DNA from: a virus
IMG/VR virus record: IMGVR_UViG_3300020419_001285
Location: 1 to 46,362 of that record
Reading direction: 5' to 3' (one strand)
Length of the DNA stretch: 46,362 nt
Shown: positions 15,332-22,455 of the stretch, piece after piece
How the letters are laid out: each line of letters opens with the position of its first letter
Numbering within the stretch: position 1 is the first letter of the stretch
Notes under the pieces: generated by a model
What the model saw: only the letters and a program-made list of their open reading frames with translations
What the model was told of the DNA's origin: nothing
Database searches by the model: none
Made by a program: the position numbers and the translations under genes

Positions 15332-15581
15332 AGGGTAGTTTAGCACGAGTGGTCTTTTTCATGAAATTAAGATTTATTGCATCTGCCTTTAATTTCTCCT
15401 TTAGTGGTTTAGAAATTAATTTAGTAACAGAGTCAACTTCAATACTATTTTTCTCACAAAACAGAACTATAGCATCGATATAATTTACTTTTTCTTCTAA
15501 CACAAGTTTCTCTACTTCAAGAGAAAACTTGGCAGCATTCATGAATTTTTTATCTAATGCTTTGGTTAATTCATTTTCCAT
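15327..15581 (-). CDS. gp33: Late transcription co-activator gp33
   Basis: 84 residues. The segment VEKLVLEEKVNYIDAIVLFC followed by EKNSIEVDSVTKLISKPLKE lines up with the T4 gp33 core (IEKMV...SYLEA...EENSI), although T4 gp33 is longer (112). gp33 binds the host RNA polymerase beta flap and links it to the sliding clamp and gp55 for late transcription, which suits the many TATAAATA promoters here. It overlaps the nuclease gene upstream by 11 bases and is two genes upstream of gp32, near the T4 order. Confidence 0.8.
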   Translation of the reverse strand: MENELTKALDKKFMNAAKFSLEVEKLVLEEKVNYIDAIVLFCEKNSIEVDSVTKLISKPLKEKLKADAINLNFMKKTTRAKLPL

Positions 15582-16251
15582 TTAATTGTATTTGAAAGTC
15601 TAAAAAGTTTCTAATGTAATGTACAAGTAATTTCATATATTTCTTCTTATTACGCTCTTCATATACTTTACAAGTGCCATCTTCACATGCCATTATTATA
15701 ACAAGTTTTTTAGCAATTGTGCCAGTCTGTTCATAGTACATAGCAGCATATGCCATTGCTTGAACAAAATAACCTTCAATCCATTTTCTTGGTTTAGGTG
15801 CCTTAGAAGTCTTAAAGTCAATAACTGCTAATTCACCATCATGCTCTGCTATACAATCAACTGTACCTGCAACACCTAATTCTTTACTAAAGAGAGAACC
15901 TTCTAATGCATGAATATTATCAATTTTATTCAGTTCTGGTTTTGCTATCTTGAAAAGAAAATCTGATATTGGTTGAACCTCTGGTAGAGTTTCCTCATTG
16001 AGGAGATAATGCTCTATCACAGTGTGAGTGTCAGTACCACGAGATGTTGCTTTCGCAGTAATTTCATTAGCTTTTTCTTCACCAATCTTTTTTCTCCAAG
16101 AAGCAAACTTTGCTCTATTATAAAACGAAGTTACTGAAGTGATAGAAACTAACTTTAGTAATTCGTCATTATCAGGAACTTGATAATATCGAACACCATC
16201 AACAGTTTCCCTCTCTAAAGGAGGAAGGATCGCAGGTACATGATTAAACAT
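15571..16251 (-). CDS. RecB/Cas4-like PD-(D/E)XK exonuclease
   Basis: 226 residues. Nuclease motifs are in order: His76 in RGTDTHTVIEHYL, Glu117 (ALEGSL), Asp132 (GTVDCIAEHD), Asp145-x-Lys147 in AVIDFKTSK, and the Q-x-x-x-Y motif YFVQAMAYAAMY (Gln164, Tyr168). This is the full RecB-type active site, so the enzyme should be active on DNA ends. Cyanophages commonly carry such a gene next to phoH and gp33/gp32; a role in recombination or host DNA breakdown is inferred. Its ATG overlaps the phoH stop (TAATG) and its 3' end overlaps gp33 by 11 bases. Confidence 0.85.
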   Translation of the reverse strand: MFNHVPAILPPLERETVDGVRYYQVPDNDELLKLVSITSVTSFYNRAKFASWRKKIGEEKANEITAKATSRGTDTHTVIEHYLLNEETLPEVQPISDFLFKIAKPELNKIDNIHALEGSLFSKELGVAGTVDCIAEHDGELAVIDFKTSKAPKPRKWIEGYFVQAMAYAAMYYEQTGTIAKKLVIIMACEDGTCKVYEERNKKKYMKLLVHYIRNFLDFQIQLNGK

Positions 16252-17015
16252 TACATTCCAAGTGCTAATTTAGTCTTCAAATATTCCTTACAGAGTCCAG
16301 AGCGAACAATGTCATCAACATCAAATTCAATCATAGAGAAAGATTCCATTTGTTCAAGGATTTTCATGAAATCAAGGATTCCATTCTTTTCATTCTGTTT
16401 AATAAGGTCAGTTTGTGCAGCGTCACCGCAGAAATGAATTCTACAGTTTTCACCCACTCTTGTTATTATACTATCTAATTCATGAAAATTCAAGTTTTGG
16501 CATTCATCTATTATGATGATAGCATCATCAAAGGTAGTTCCTCTTAAAAATGAGGTAGACCAGAACGAAATAGTCTCTTGTTGCTTAAGATTACCATATA
16601 ACATTTCAAAATCTTGGTCAGTAGGCATCTTAAACATATACTTTACCATATTCTTATAAGGAATCTGATAAAGGAATGATTTATCCTCATGATCACCTGG
16701 CAAGAAACCTATCTCTCTGGTCGATACAAGACTACGAACAATGTAAACCTTAGTATATGGTGTAAGTTCATTTAATACATCTCTGATGGCATTATAGAGG
16801 ACGATAAAGGTCTTTCCTGTACCTGCAGCACCATAAGTAAAAATATTCTTCCCTCTTGCATAATCATTGAAAAGAATTTCTTGATTAGGTGTCAAAGGTT
16901 CAATATCTACAAGAAGATCACTATTAATAGGTTTCTTCCTTCTCATTTGTTTGGCAGTCAAACCAGCACCAACTTGTTTGTCTGTTTTCTTATTACGAGT
17001 TCTTTTTACTGGCAT
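16251..17015 (-). CDS. phoH: PhoH-like P-loop ATPase
   Basis: 254 residues. A basic N-terminus (about 30 residues) precedes the PhoH core. Walker A is GAAGTGKT (62-69), Walker B is IIIIDECQN (Asp170, Glu171), with the family segments VYIVRSLVS and HFCGDAAQ. phoH is near universal in marine myophages; host PhoH is linked to phosphate stress and RNA metabolism, but the phage role is not known. It lies in the nuclease-gp33-gp32 operon with tight junctions on both sides. Confidence 0.95.
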   Translation of the reverse strand: MPVKRTRNKKTDKQVGAGLTAKQMRRKKPINSDLLVDIEPLTPNQEILFNDYARGKNIFTYGAAGTGKTFIVLYNAIRDVLNELTPYTKVYIVRSLVSTREIGFLPGDHEDKSFLYQIPYKNMVKYMFKMPTDQDFEMLYGNLKQQETISFWSTSFLRGTTFDDAIIIIDECQNLNFHELDSIITRVGENCRIHFCGDAAQTDLIKQNEKNGILDFMKILEQMESFSMIEFDVDDIVRSGLCKEYLKTKLALGM

Positions 17016-17016
17016 A

Positions 17017-17268
17017 TTAGTCGAGTGTTAGTTTTTGACGATTTTGACCTGTTTTTTGAGCTCTTCCTAAGATCTCATTCCAACCAGGTTTATTCTTTCT
17101 CAGTTTGTCTTTCCACTCGCCAACTTCTCCGACACCTGGTGAGTTATCTGGGGTGAAATATCGAATCCAATCAGGATTATCAATCTTCCACTGATCCCAA
17201 TCATTTACACTCATCACAACTTCTTTCGTTTCACCAGTCTTCGTATTTTTAATAGGATAAGTAGCCAT
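17017..17268 (-). CDS. Conserved cyanophage small protein
   Basis: 83 residues: MATYPIKNTKTGETKEVVMS, then WKIDNPDWIRYFTPDNSPGV and a basic tail. The opening resembles the start of FmdB-type proteins, but the zinc-binding cysteines of that family are absent (the protein has no Cys), so function cannot be inferred. It ends one base before phoH begins and is in the same operon. Confidence 0.65.
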   Translation of the reverse strand: MATYPIKNTKTGETKEVVMSVNDWDQWKIDNPDWIRYFTPDNSPGVGEVGEWKDKLRKNKPGWNEILGRAQKTGQNRQKLTLD

Positions 17269-17291
17269 AAAAGTTTACATAGGATAGTTAT

Positions 17292-17936
17292 TTAGAGTAT
17301 GACAAGATTGTCATCATCCACATGAACAAGGTTCTTGTATGTCACTAGATCAAATGCAATACTGATTCTAGGAATATCTGATTCATGAACAGATGTATGA
17401 TGTGTCAAATAGTTAGGAAATAGTGTAATTTCACCAACTCTGTTTTCTAGATCATATTCTTCTTGAGTATATGGGTGCATATACGAAGTTGAAGTATTCT
17501 CAGCAGTTACACAGAAATGCCCACCAAGATAAGAGTGTGGATGTGTAGAATGTGTATGCTTTTGGATCTGTTGACCTTTACGCATTACATTTGCCCAACA
17601 TCTAACTTTTAAAGGTGGTGGTTCAGAACCAACCACTTGAGCAAAATATTCATCATGAAAAATACGAATTTCTTGATGTAATTGTGCTATATCAACTTCC
17701 TGCCATTTTAGCACATTAAAGTGTTTAAATCTAGCAGTTAGACTATCTGCACCTAATCCAGTATTACCATCATCGTCTCCAGAGTACTTTTCTATTATTT
17801 CTTTCTCTTTTTCTAAAACTATCTTAGCAATATTTTCTGTATTAATAATAATTGGTTTCACAGCAATACTGTAATCCCAAACTGGTGCAAAAGGAGTTTC
17901 TGGAGGTTCACTGACAAAACGGATTCCTCTTGTCAT
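17292..17936 (-). CDS. Fe(II)/2-oxoglutarate-type oxygenase (HxH subtype)
   Basis: 214 residues. The C-terminal half has the double-stranded beta-helix signature: a His cluster KHTHSTHPHSYLGGHF (about 126-141), then GEITLFPNYLTHHTSVHE with His179/His180, and Arg190 in PRISIAFDL. This fits the family of putative phage and cyanobacterial 2OG hydroxylases (2OG-FeII_Oxy_5 type). The substrate is unknown; in phages such enzymes may hydroxylate proteins, sugars or nucleic acid. It starts on the stop of the 48-residue gene (ATGA). One of seven such genes in this window. Confidence 0.8.
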   Translation of the reverse strand: MTRGIRFVSEPPETPFAPVWDYSIAVKPIIINTENIAKIVLEKEKEIIEKYSGDDDGNTGLGADSLTARFKHFNVLKWQEVDIAQLHQEIRIFHDEYFAQVVGSEPPPLKVRCWANVMRKGQQIQKHTHSTHPHSYLGGHFCVTAENTSTSYMHPYTQEEYDLENRVGEITLFPNYLTHHTSVHESDIPRISIAFDLVTYKNLVHVDDDNLVIL

Positions 17937-18079
17937 AATTTAGGTTCTTCTGGGTTCACTGTAACTGTGTCTAGTTGCTTCCTTATCATTTTAGCATAGT
18001 TTACCTCTTCTGGTGTATACCAGTTTCGGTTGAGTTTTGCTCTTTTAATCAATTTTTTCGCTGCTTTTTTGTCTTTCAT
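17933..18079 (-). CDS. 48-residue basic protein
   Basis: ATG at 18079, TGA at 17933-17935. The product is MKDKKAAKKLIKRAKLN then WYTPEEVNYAKMIRKQ. Over one quarter of residues are Lys or Arg. Its stop overlaps the oxygenase ATG (ATGA), good evidence for a real coupled gene. It overlaps the end of the upstream gene by 35 bases. The Y-T-P-E-E-V pattern recurs in small cyanophage proteins; function unknown. Confidence 0.6.
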   Translation of the reverse strand: MKDKKAAKKLIKRAKLNRNWYTPEEVNYAKMIRKQLDTVTVNPEEPKL

Positions 18080-18239
18080 ATTTTCCGTAGTACGCATTAA
18101 AATATGCTACTAATCCTTTGGTTGTCGGTTGTTTGGAACACCAATCATCGGCACACTCGTAAATCGAACGATTTGTGTGAGTATTACCAAAATTCTTTAA
18201 AAGCAATTTTAGAGTTTGTTCTCTAATCTGAGTATCCAT
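18045..18239 (-). CDS. Small hypothetical protein
   Basis: 64 residues from ATG at 18239 (MDTQIREQTLKLLLKNFGN), continuing ECADDWCSKQPTTKG and a basic end. An in-frame ATG at 18260 is also possible but would lengthen the overlap with the preceding acidic protein to 38 bases. Contains two Cys in CADDWC. No family recognised. Confidence 0.5.
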   Translation of the reverse strand: MDTQIREQTLKLLLKNFGNTHTNRSIYECADDWCSKQPTTKGLVAYFNAYYGKYERQKSSEKID

Positions 18240-18453
18240 CGTCATCATCGTAGAGTTCATAATCTTGTTGTGGTCCTGACGCTACAGTAGAATATGCATC
18301 TTCTGCCTGTGATGAACCATACATGTCAAATCTATCAGCATTAATTTCAGCAGCTTTAGCATATGCTTCTTTATCAGAGTATACTTCAGCTTCTAGTTCT
18401 GATAGAACTTGTTTTAGCATTAATACCATGCCTTTTAAAACTTGGCGATCCAT
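18223..18453 (-). CDS. Small acidic hypothetical protein
   Basis: 76 residues: a helical start (MDRQVLKGMVLMLKQVLSEL) and a strongly acidic, Tyr-rich tail (ELYDDDDGYSD). It follows the terminator at 18476-18500. The small downstream gene begins inside its last codons. Function unknown. Confidence 0.6.
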   Translation of the reverse strand: MDRQVLKGMVLMLKQVLSELEAEVYSDKEAYAKAAEINADRFDMYGSSQAEDAYSTVASGPQQDYELYDDDDGYSD

Positions 18454-18475
18454 AGCTTTTAGTATAATTTATAAA

Positions 18476-18500
18476 AAAGAGGGTCTCTAAAACCCTCTTT
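18476..18500 (-). terminator. Intrinsic terminator after the YRG-repeat gene
   Basis: A 9-bp perfect stem (AAAGAGGGT / ACCCTCTTT) with a 7-base loop, followed on the minus strand by TTTTTT. It lies 24 bases after the stop of the 41-residue gene. The following TATAAATT resembles, but does not match, the late promoter motif. Confidence 0.85.
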
Positions 18501-18524
18501 AGATCAATGTGTAAGATGTCCAGA

Positions 18525-18650
18525 CTAAGCAGTAGCAAGATCCTTTTCAGTTTTTACTCCACGATAAGTTCCAGTGAACTTCTGTGTTTTTGCTTGATTT
18601 GGGCGGTTGTTGGTGTCATATACAACACCACGGTAAGTGACTTGTGCCAT
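18525..18650 (-). CDS. 41-residue YRG-repeat protein (DUF4278-like)
   Basis: Starts at ATG 18650 with AGGA upstream; the longer in-frame reading to 18722 is rejected because this start has the ribosome site and the family begins MAQVTYRG. Two copies of the short motif TYRGV (residues 4-8 and about 31-35) are visible: TYRGVVYDTNN and TYRGVKTEKD. Small Y-R-G-repeat proteins (DUF4278) are common in cyanobacteria and cyanophages; function unknown. It is followed by a strong terminator and may be expressed well. Confidence 0.75.
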   Translation of the reverse strand: MAQVTYRGVVYDTNNRPNQAKTQKFTGTYRGVKTEKDLATA

Positions 18651-18694
18651 TGGGTTTTTCCTAAAGTAATTGGATGTTTTTAAGATCCGTTCCT

Positions 18695-18871
18695 TCAGTC
18701 GTTTTCGTCCTTTGGAAAACATGCTGGATCAGTATGTGCAATGATAACCCTAGTTAATTCCAATCTCTCGGACTTATTAGGATTATTACTCACAGTTTCT
18801 AATAGTTCAGCAGTGTGCTCACAATCAAGTGGAGCACCGATAGCTATTAGACTGAGAAGAATGTGATACAA
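18695..18871 (-). CDS. 58-residue protein with TTG start
   Basis: An open frame with no ATG. TTG at 18871 is preceded by ACGGAG about nine bases upstream and lies 24 bases after the stop of the previous gene. The product reads LYHILLSLIAIGAPLDCEHT, AELLETVSNNPNKSERLEL, then TRVIIAHTDPACF. It has a hydrophobic start and two Cys that could pair. The frame fills an otherwise empty 240-base gap, and the composition looks coding. Could be a small exported or membrane-attached protein; no known function. Confidence 0.5.
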   Translation of the reverse strand: MYHILLSLIAIGAPLDCEHTAELLETVSNNPNKSERLELTRVIIAHTDPACFPKDEND

Positions 18872-18894
18872 GGATGAACGCTCCGTTCCGCGAC

Positions 18895-19098
18895 TTACTT
18901 GCGTCCAATAATAAAAGGTTCACAATTTCCTGACACTTTGGTTAGAAAATAATCTATAAGGTACTCTTGAGCATCAGACCTAAGATTCTTATCGCTAAGT
19001 ATCTCGATCCTATTCTGATTCCATTCTGAACAGGTCATTTCCCAGTGGGAAGCGTTATGTTCAGCAAGGAGAGATGCCAATAGTGTGACTTCGATCAT
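18895..19098 (-). CDS. Small hypothetical protein behind a late promoter
   Basis: 67 residues from Met at 19098 (MIEVTLLASLLAEHNASHWE), ending CEPFIIGRK. An in-frame ATG at 19128 is also open, but the late promoter at 19134-19141 would start transcription inside that longer version, so 19098 is preferred. Neither start has a clear ribosome site. Function unknown. Confidence 0.5.
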   Translation of the reverse strand: MIEVTLLASLLAEHNASHWEMTCSEWNQNRIEILSDKNLRSDAQEYLIDYFLTKVSGNCEPFIIGRK

Positions 19099-19133
19099 TG
19101 GATGAACGCTGTATGTTAATTCTAACACATAAC

Positions 19134-19141
19134 TATTTATA
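19134..19141 (-). promoter_or_regulatory. T4-type late promoter TATAAATA
   Basis: A perfect minus-strand TATAAATA in the short gap between two small genes, 35 bases before the favoured ATG at 19098. It could drive the small genes at 18525-19098 up to the terminator at 18476. Confidence 0.6.
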
Positions 19142-19168
19142 ATGCAACCTCGTATATTTTGATACGGT

Positions 19169-19336
19169 TTACAGGGGTTTAATATTCTCTCTTGATTCTT
19201 TTAACATTTTGTGTGCGTGACTATTATATTTTGCTAATTTCTCTGCCCAGATCATATCATCTAAGGTAACTGTTCTTCCATTTACGATTTCAACGCAAAT
19301 ATCAATAAGTTTCATTCTTTGTTTTGCTGAAAGCAT
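19169..19336 (-). CDS. 55-residue protein with DMIWAEKL domain (copy 2)
   Basis: ATG at 19336 with AGGA upstream (CCACAGGATTTCAAA), TAA at 19169-19171. The product (MLSAKQRMKLIDIC, VTLDDMIWAEKLAKYN, HKMLKESRE) matches the N-terminal half of the 100-residue protein at 11449-11751 along its whole length. The shared pattern is LS-x3-R-x2-L-x2-IC-x2-I-x2-G-x2-V-x-L-x-DMIWAEKL. This paralogy is strong evidence that it is real. Function unknown. Confidence 0.75.
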   Translation of the reverse strand: MLSAKQRMKLIDICVEIVNGRTVTLDDMIWAEKLAKYNSHAHKMLKESRENIKPL

Positions 19337-19382
19337 TTTGAAATCCTGTGGCTGAAAAAATTTGCGGAGTTTTTTTTCCCGA

Positions 19383-20150
19383 TTATCTGAAAAAAGAGTT
19401 CGGTTTTCCCTCAGGAATACATTCTAACACTTTTTCTCTAGGAAACCAACCCAACTCACGCAAGGCAGTGGTGTCAGCACATGTGATGTCTCTTTCGCCT
19501 GGTGTACTATCTTTGACAGGTAGATTAACATAACCAAATGCTTCTGCTAATTCTTTAACAGTTGTAGTCTCACCTGTTCCAACATCAATATGTCCAGTAT
19601 ATGTACTAGACATTAGATAACAAATTGCCCTAGCAACATCTTTGACATGAATCCAATCTCTCTTATGATTGGTAATATATTTAACTGTATTGTCTTGCAG
19701 CATTCTGAATAGCATATCAGGTCTGCTATCTTCTCCATATACTGTCTGGAATCTCATCCCCACACTATTAGGTGGTGCTTGTAGTTCGTTAACCTTCTTG
19801 GTAATACCATAAGGATTTTGCCACCACTCTTCTACTTGTGCCGAACTAGCATAAAGCAATCTAGTATTGTATCTCTCACAATAATCAAAGATAGGTTTAG
19901 ATTTTTCTACATTATTTTCCCAAAATTTATCTGGATTATCTACACTCTCTCTAATAGCAGCAAATGCTGCTAGATGTATGATGTAATCATAAGGTTTATC
20001 AAACATGCTAATTTCTGACTTGAAATCCCCAATGTCATCAGGAAAATCCATGCCATCAACTAGATATCCGTAACCTGCATCATGTCTAAGGTGATTGAAG
20101 ACATAGTTGCCTATGAATCCCTTATGACCTGTAACTAATATTCTTGTCAT
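19383..20150 (-). CDS. NAD-dependent nucleotide-sugar epimerase/dehydratase
   Basis: 255 residues, extended short-chain dehydrogenase type. Motifs: the Rossmann glycine motif GHKGFIG (8-14), DYIIHLAA, LLYASSAQ, and the catalytic Tyr114-x-x-x-Lys118 (NPYGITKK), with a later WIHVKDVARAI and VGTGETTTVKELA. These mark an enzyme of the UDP-glucose epimerase/GDP-fucose synthase group; the exact substrate cannot be told. It is shorter than the usual 300-plus residues. Its ATG overlaps the stop of the upstream gene (ATGA). It may supply sugars alongside the heptose-like module at 27393-34263, but lies in a different operon. Confidence 0.85.
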   Translation of the reverse strand: MTRILVTGHKGFIGNYVFNHLRHDAGYGYLVDGMDFPDDIGDFKSEISMFDKPYDYIIHLAAFAAIRESVDNPDKFWENNVEKSKPIFDYCERYNTRLLYASSAQVEEWWQNPYGITKKVNELQAPPNSVGMRFQTVYGEDSRPDMLFRMLQDNTVKYITNHKRDWIHVKDVARAICYLMSSTYTGHIDVGTGETTTVKELAEAFGYVNLPVKDSTPGERDITCADTTALRELGWFPREKVLECIPEGKPNSFFR

Positions 20151-20599
20151 CTAACACGATTTCCCCATTCAACATCAGGGTATGCTTCCTTGACGGTGTT
20201 ATGGGTTATCCTGTATTTCTTCTTAAGATCTTTATCTTTAACTAAACAAACGACTTCTGCTTCATCTGGGTGTAGTGACTCCAACAACTCTATGAATAGA
20301 GACTCTCTTCTAGTTCTTTTAAGTCCATCGTTTCCACCCTTAACATAATTGTAAAGAGTTCTATACTGACTGGAAAGTTTGCTTTGTGCTTCTGGAGTTG
20401 GAGCATCATTAGGTGTGTAAGGAACTTCTCCATCTGGTACAGCACTTTCAATACTTTCGTCAAAATTCCAAACAAATAGTGATACCAATGCTGGTGATCT
20501 ATAATCTTGAAGGATTTTTATCTTTTCCTTCTTTGTTTTGGCACTATGTACTGCTTGTAAAATTTCAGATTGTAATGGTTTTGGTGGTAATTTAGCCAT
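20147..20599 (-). CDS. Conserved cyanophage protein (DUF6433-like)
   Basis: 150 residues. Signature regions: KIKILQDYRSPALVSLFVWN, FDESIESAVPDGEVPYTPND, QYRTLYNYVKGG, RESLFIELLESLHPDEAEV. This family occurs in most T4-like cyanophages, usually near replication or tail genes, with no known function. The upstream ATG is at 20599; its stop overlaps the epimerase start. Confidence 0.7.
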   Translation of the reverse strand: MAKLPPKPLQSEILQAVHSAKTKKEKIKILQDYRSPALVSLFVWNFDESIESAVPDGEVPYTPNDAPTPEAQSKLSSQYRTLYNYVKGGNDGLKRTRRESLFIELLESLHPDEAEVVCLVKDKDLKKKYRITHNTVKEAYPDVEWGNRVR

Positions 20600-20616
20600 A
20601 ATAATTTCAAGGTTTA

Positions 20617-20862
20617 CTAATCTTCGCCTAATCCCTCATGGTCATCCTCTTCGGTGATGGTTGGATCATATCTGAATGATATTAAATCACTCAAATTATA
20701 ATTTCCATTCTCATCAAACATCTCAGGATGCATTGTAGGTTGAGCAGGTTCTCTATCATGATGATACATCATGTATTCTCTTAGCACCCATCCTAGCATA
20801 GAACCGACTAAAAGGGAACCTATTATAAGAAATGCAGCAACTGCAATAGATATTGCTAACAT
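20617..20862 (-). CDS. Single-pass membrane protein
   Basis: 81 residues. One clear membrane helix at residues about 3-28 (ISIAVAAFLIIGSLLVGSML), then an Arg and a polar, acidic C-terminal domain (FDENGNYNLSDLISF; EEDDHEGLGED). Probably N-terminus out or in with the acidic domain on the other side of the host inner membrane. Similar membrane proteins with a DENGNY motif are common in cyanophages. It overlaps the previous gene by seven bases. Function unknown. Confidence 0.7.
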   Translation of the reverse strand: MLAISIAVAAFLIIGSLLVGSMLGWVLREYMMYHHDREPAQPTMHPEMFDENGNYNLSDLISFRYDPTITEEDDHEGLGED

Positions 20863-21062
20863 TTTTCTACCTCCTCTGGGATATCTTTTTTTATGTCCAG
20901 AGATAATTCTAAGTTAAAATGGAGTTCTCTCTTAAAGAGACGCAGCATATTACTGAAATTATACTGAAACGATTTTGGTTTAGGTGGTTTTTTGCCTCCC
21001 CCAAGCATAATTCCTACGCCTCTATTTAGCGGAATTTCAGATAGGTTTTTTTGCTCAGACAA
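20856..21062 (-). CDS. Small hypothetical protein with TTG start
   Basis: 68 residues, beginning MSEQKNLSEIPLNRG and Gly/Lys/Pro rich around residues 15-32 (MLGGGKKPPKPKS). The start codon is TTG at 21062, with a strong AAGGAG eight bases upstream, and no better ATG near. It overlaps the glutaredoxin gene by eight bases and the membrane-protein gene by seven. Function unknown. Confidence 0.6.
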   Translation of the reverse strand: MSEQKNLSEIPLNRGVGIMLGGGKKPPKPKSFQYNFSNMLRLFKRELHFNLELSLDIKKDIPEEVEKC

Positions 21063-21297
21063 GTTGGTTCTCCTTAAAGTATCTCACAGTTTCTTTGGCA
21101 CCTCCTATAACTTTGTGGTTATGAGTTTGATCAACGACCTGTGGAAAGTATTTTGTATTGAATTGAGATTCAAATTCTTTTATTGTAAAATCTCTATCTA
21201 AAGTATAAATTACATGTTCTTGTTTTGCCAGAAGCATTAAGTCTTTAATTAGTTCACAATGCTTACAACCGTCCATTGAGTATACTATGAAGGACAT
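21055..21297 (-). CDS. Glutaredoxin-like protein
   Basis: 80 residues from the ATG at 21297 (MSFIVYSMDGCKHC). A longer in-frame reading to 21366 is rejected because it would overlap the oxygenase gene and the family begins here. Marks: the active-site pair Cys11-Lys-His-Cys14, the cis-proline Pro52 in KYFPQV, and Gly65-Gly66 in KVIGGAKET. It should reduce disulfides using glutathione, perhaps for ribonucleotide reductase or for the Cys-rich virion protein in this window. Size is typical of phage glutaredoxins. Confidence 0.85.
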   Translation of the reverse strand: MSFIVYSMDGCKHCELIKDLMLLAKQEHVIYTLDRDFTIKEFESQFNTKYFPQVVDQTHNHKVIGGAKETVRYFKENQLV

Positions 21298-21319
21298 TAA
21301 ATTGCCACCCCTAAAATTA

Positions 21320-21877
21320 TTATATAGCTTTCCATACTCCTCTGACAGACGGTGTAATGTGATCAAGATTTGCTGCTATACAAATTCTACTTCCTACATG
21401 ATCACTAGGTACAAAATGATCTAGTGCTGCTGGAAATGCTATGACTAATCCGTTCTCCACAGGTCTACATGTTTCTCCTATACAAATAGGTGCAGAGTCC
21501 TCTTTAACATCAACATAATAAAGGACTGCCATAGTTGATGGGAAGTGATTATGATACTTAGTTCCTTCGTTAGGTCCGTATGTCATAGCCCACATATTAA
21601 CACAATCAAATTGACCTTTGGTGTGCCAATACTGTGTGCTGATATTAAAAACAAACTTCTCAAAGAATGTTTGAATTTCAGCGAATCTTGGATCAGTTTG
21701 ATGAATGTTCCAATTAGATCTCCAATTAGCACCTACATTATTATCCTTTGTGGTTTTCTCAAATTCTTTCTTATGATCTAAGATAGATTGTTTATGTTCA
21801 GCAAGATGCTCCGTCCAACTTGTCTCGAAGACAGGAAGTTTAGCATCTACCTTTGCGATTTCTACTTTGGTGGGCAT
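21320..21877 (-). CDS. Fe(II)/2-oxoglutarate-type oxygenase (HxH subtype)
   Basis: 185 residues. The beta-helix core is at residues about 95-170: YHNHFPSTMAVLYYVDV with His109-x-His111, GLVIAFPAALDHFVP with His154, and Arg164 in RICIAANL. These are the expected metal and 2-oxoglutarate contacts. It is closely related to its upstream neighbour (21862-22455): both have HxHF-x2-S-x4-YYVDV-x3-D-x-APIFL/CIG, so the pair probably arose by duplication. The start overlaps the neighbour's stop by 16 bases. Confidence 0.8.
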   Translation of the reverse strand: MPTKVEIAKVDAKLPVFETSWTEHLAEHKQSILDHKKEFEKTTKDNNVGANWRSNWNIHQTDPRFAEIQTFFEKFVFNISTQYWHTKGQFDCVNMWAMTYGPNEGTKYHNHFPSTMAVLYYVDVKEDSAPICIGETCRPVENGLVIAFPAALDHFVPSDHVGSRICIAANLDHITPSVRGVWKAI

Positions 21878-22455
21878 ACTTTATCAATGTTCATAGCGAC
21901 TGCGATTCTCCTACCTGTAGTGGTAGGAACATGATGGACTACATTGCCTGGAAAAAGAACTAGTAATCCTGGTTCTATGTTTATCTGTTTGTCCTCAAGG
22001 AATATTGGAGCAACATCCTCTTCAACATCAACATAATAAACACAAGACCATGATGATGTAAAATGATCATGCGGTTCAGCATGTTCACCTTCTTCCATGA
22101 CTACTGCCCATAAAGATACTACTTTAAAGTCAGCGTGTGTATGGAAAACATTGTCCATTATATAGTTTAGCACATGTAATACATAATCGGCAACTGGTTG
22201 AAACCTATCATCAGTCTCCAATGTATCCCACTTAGTCACCCAACACTTAACAGAATGACCTGCAGTTTCATGTGAGTCTATAATTTTTGGATCTTTATCT
22301 CTCTTCTCTAATATAATTTCTTTTAAATCTGTATTAAGGTTGGGGTCTCCCCCATACACTTCAAAGGTTGATACTCTAACATCAACCTTATCATGTATTA
22401 TTTTTTTAGATGTAGGTTGGTTCTCCGTCCTGTCCACCGAATGTACAGATGTCAA
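21862..22455 (-). CDS. Fe(II)/2-oxoglutarate-type oxygenase (HxH subtype), uncertain start
   Basis: 197 residues if begun at TTG 22455. Core: PHDHFTSSWSCVYYVDV (His129-x-His131), GLLVLFPGNVVHHVP (His174/175), and Arg182/183 in RRIAVAMNI. It resembles the downstream oxygenase, suggesting tandem duplication. No ATG exists near the front; TTG at 22455 has AGGAG only 3 bases away, and GTG at 22437 is another option. The first 50 bases overlap the end of the protease-fibre gene. Substrate unknown. Confidence 0.75.
   Translation of the reverse strand: MTSVHSVDRTENQPTSKKIIHDKVDVRVSTFEVYGGDPNLNTDLKEIILEKRDKDPKIIDSHETAGHSVKCWVTKWDTLETDDRFQPVADYVLHVLNYIMDNVFHTHADFKVVSLWAVVMEEGEHAEPHDHFTSSWSCVYYVDVEEDVAPIFLEDKQINIEPGLLVLFPGNVVHHVPTTTGRRIAVAMNIDKVCPPK

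Noticed and set aside
18468-18475. TATAAATT after the terminator at 18476
   Set aside because: One mismatch at the last, usually fixed position of the late motif; left as not supported.
18651-18722. Upstream extension of the YRG-repeat protein
   Set aside because: It overlaps the TTG-start gene, and the family begins at the internal Met with AGGA upstream.
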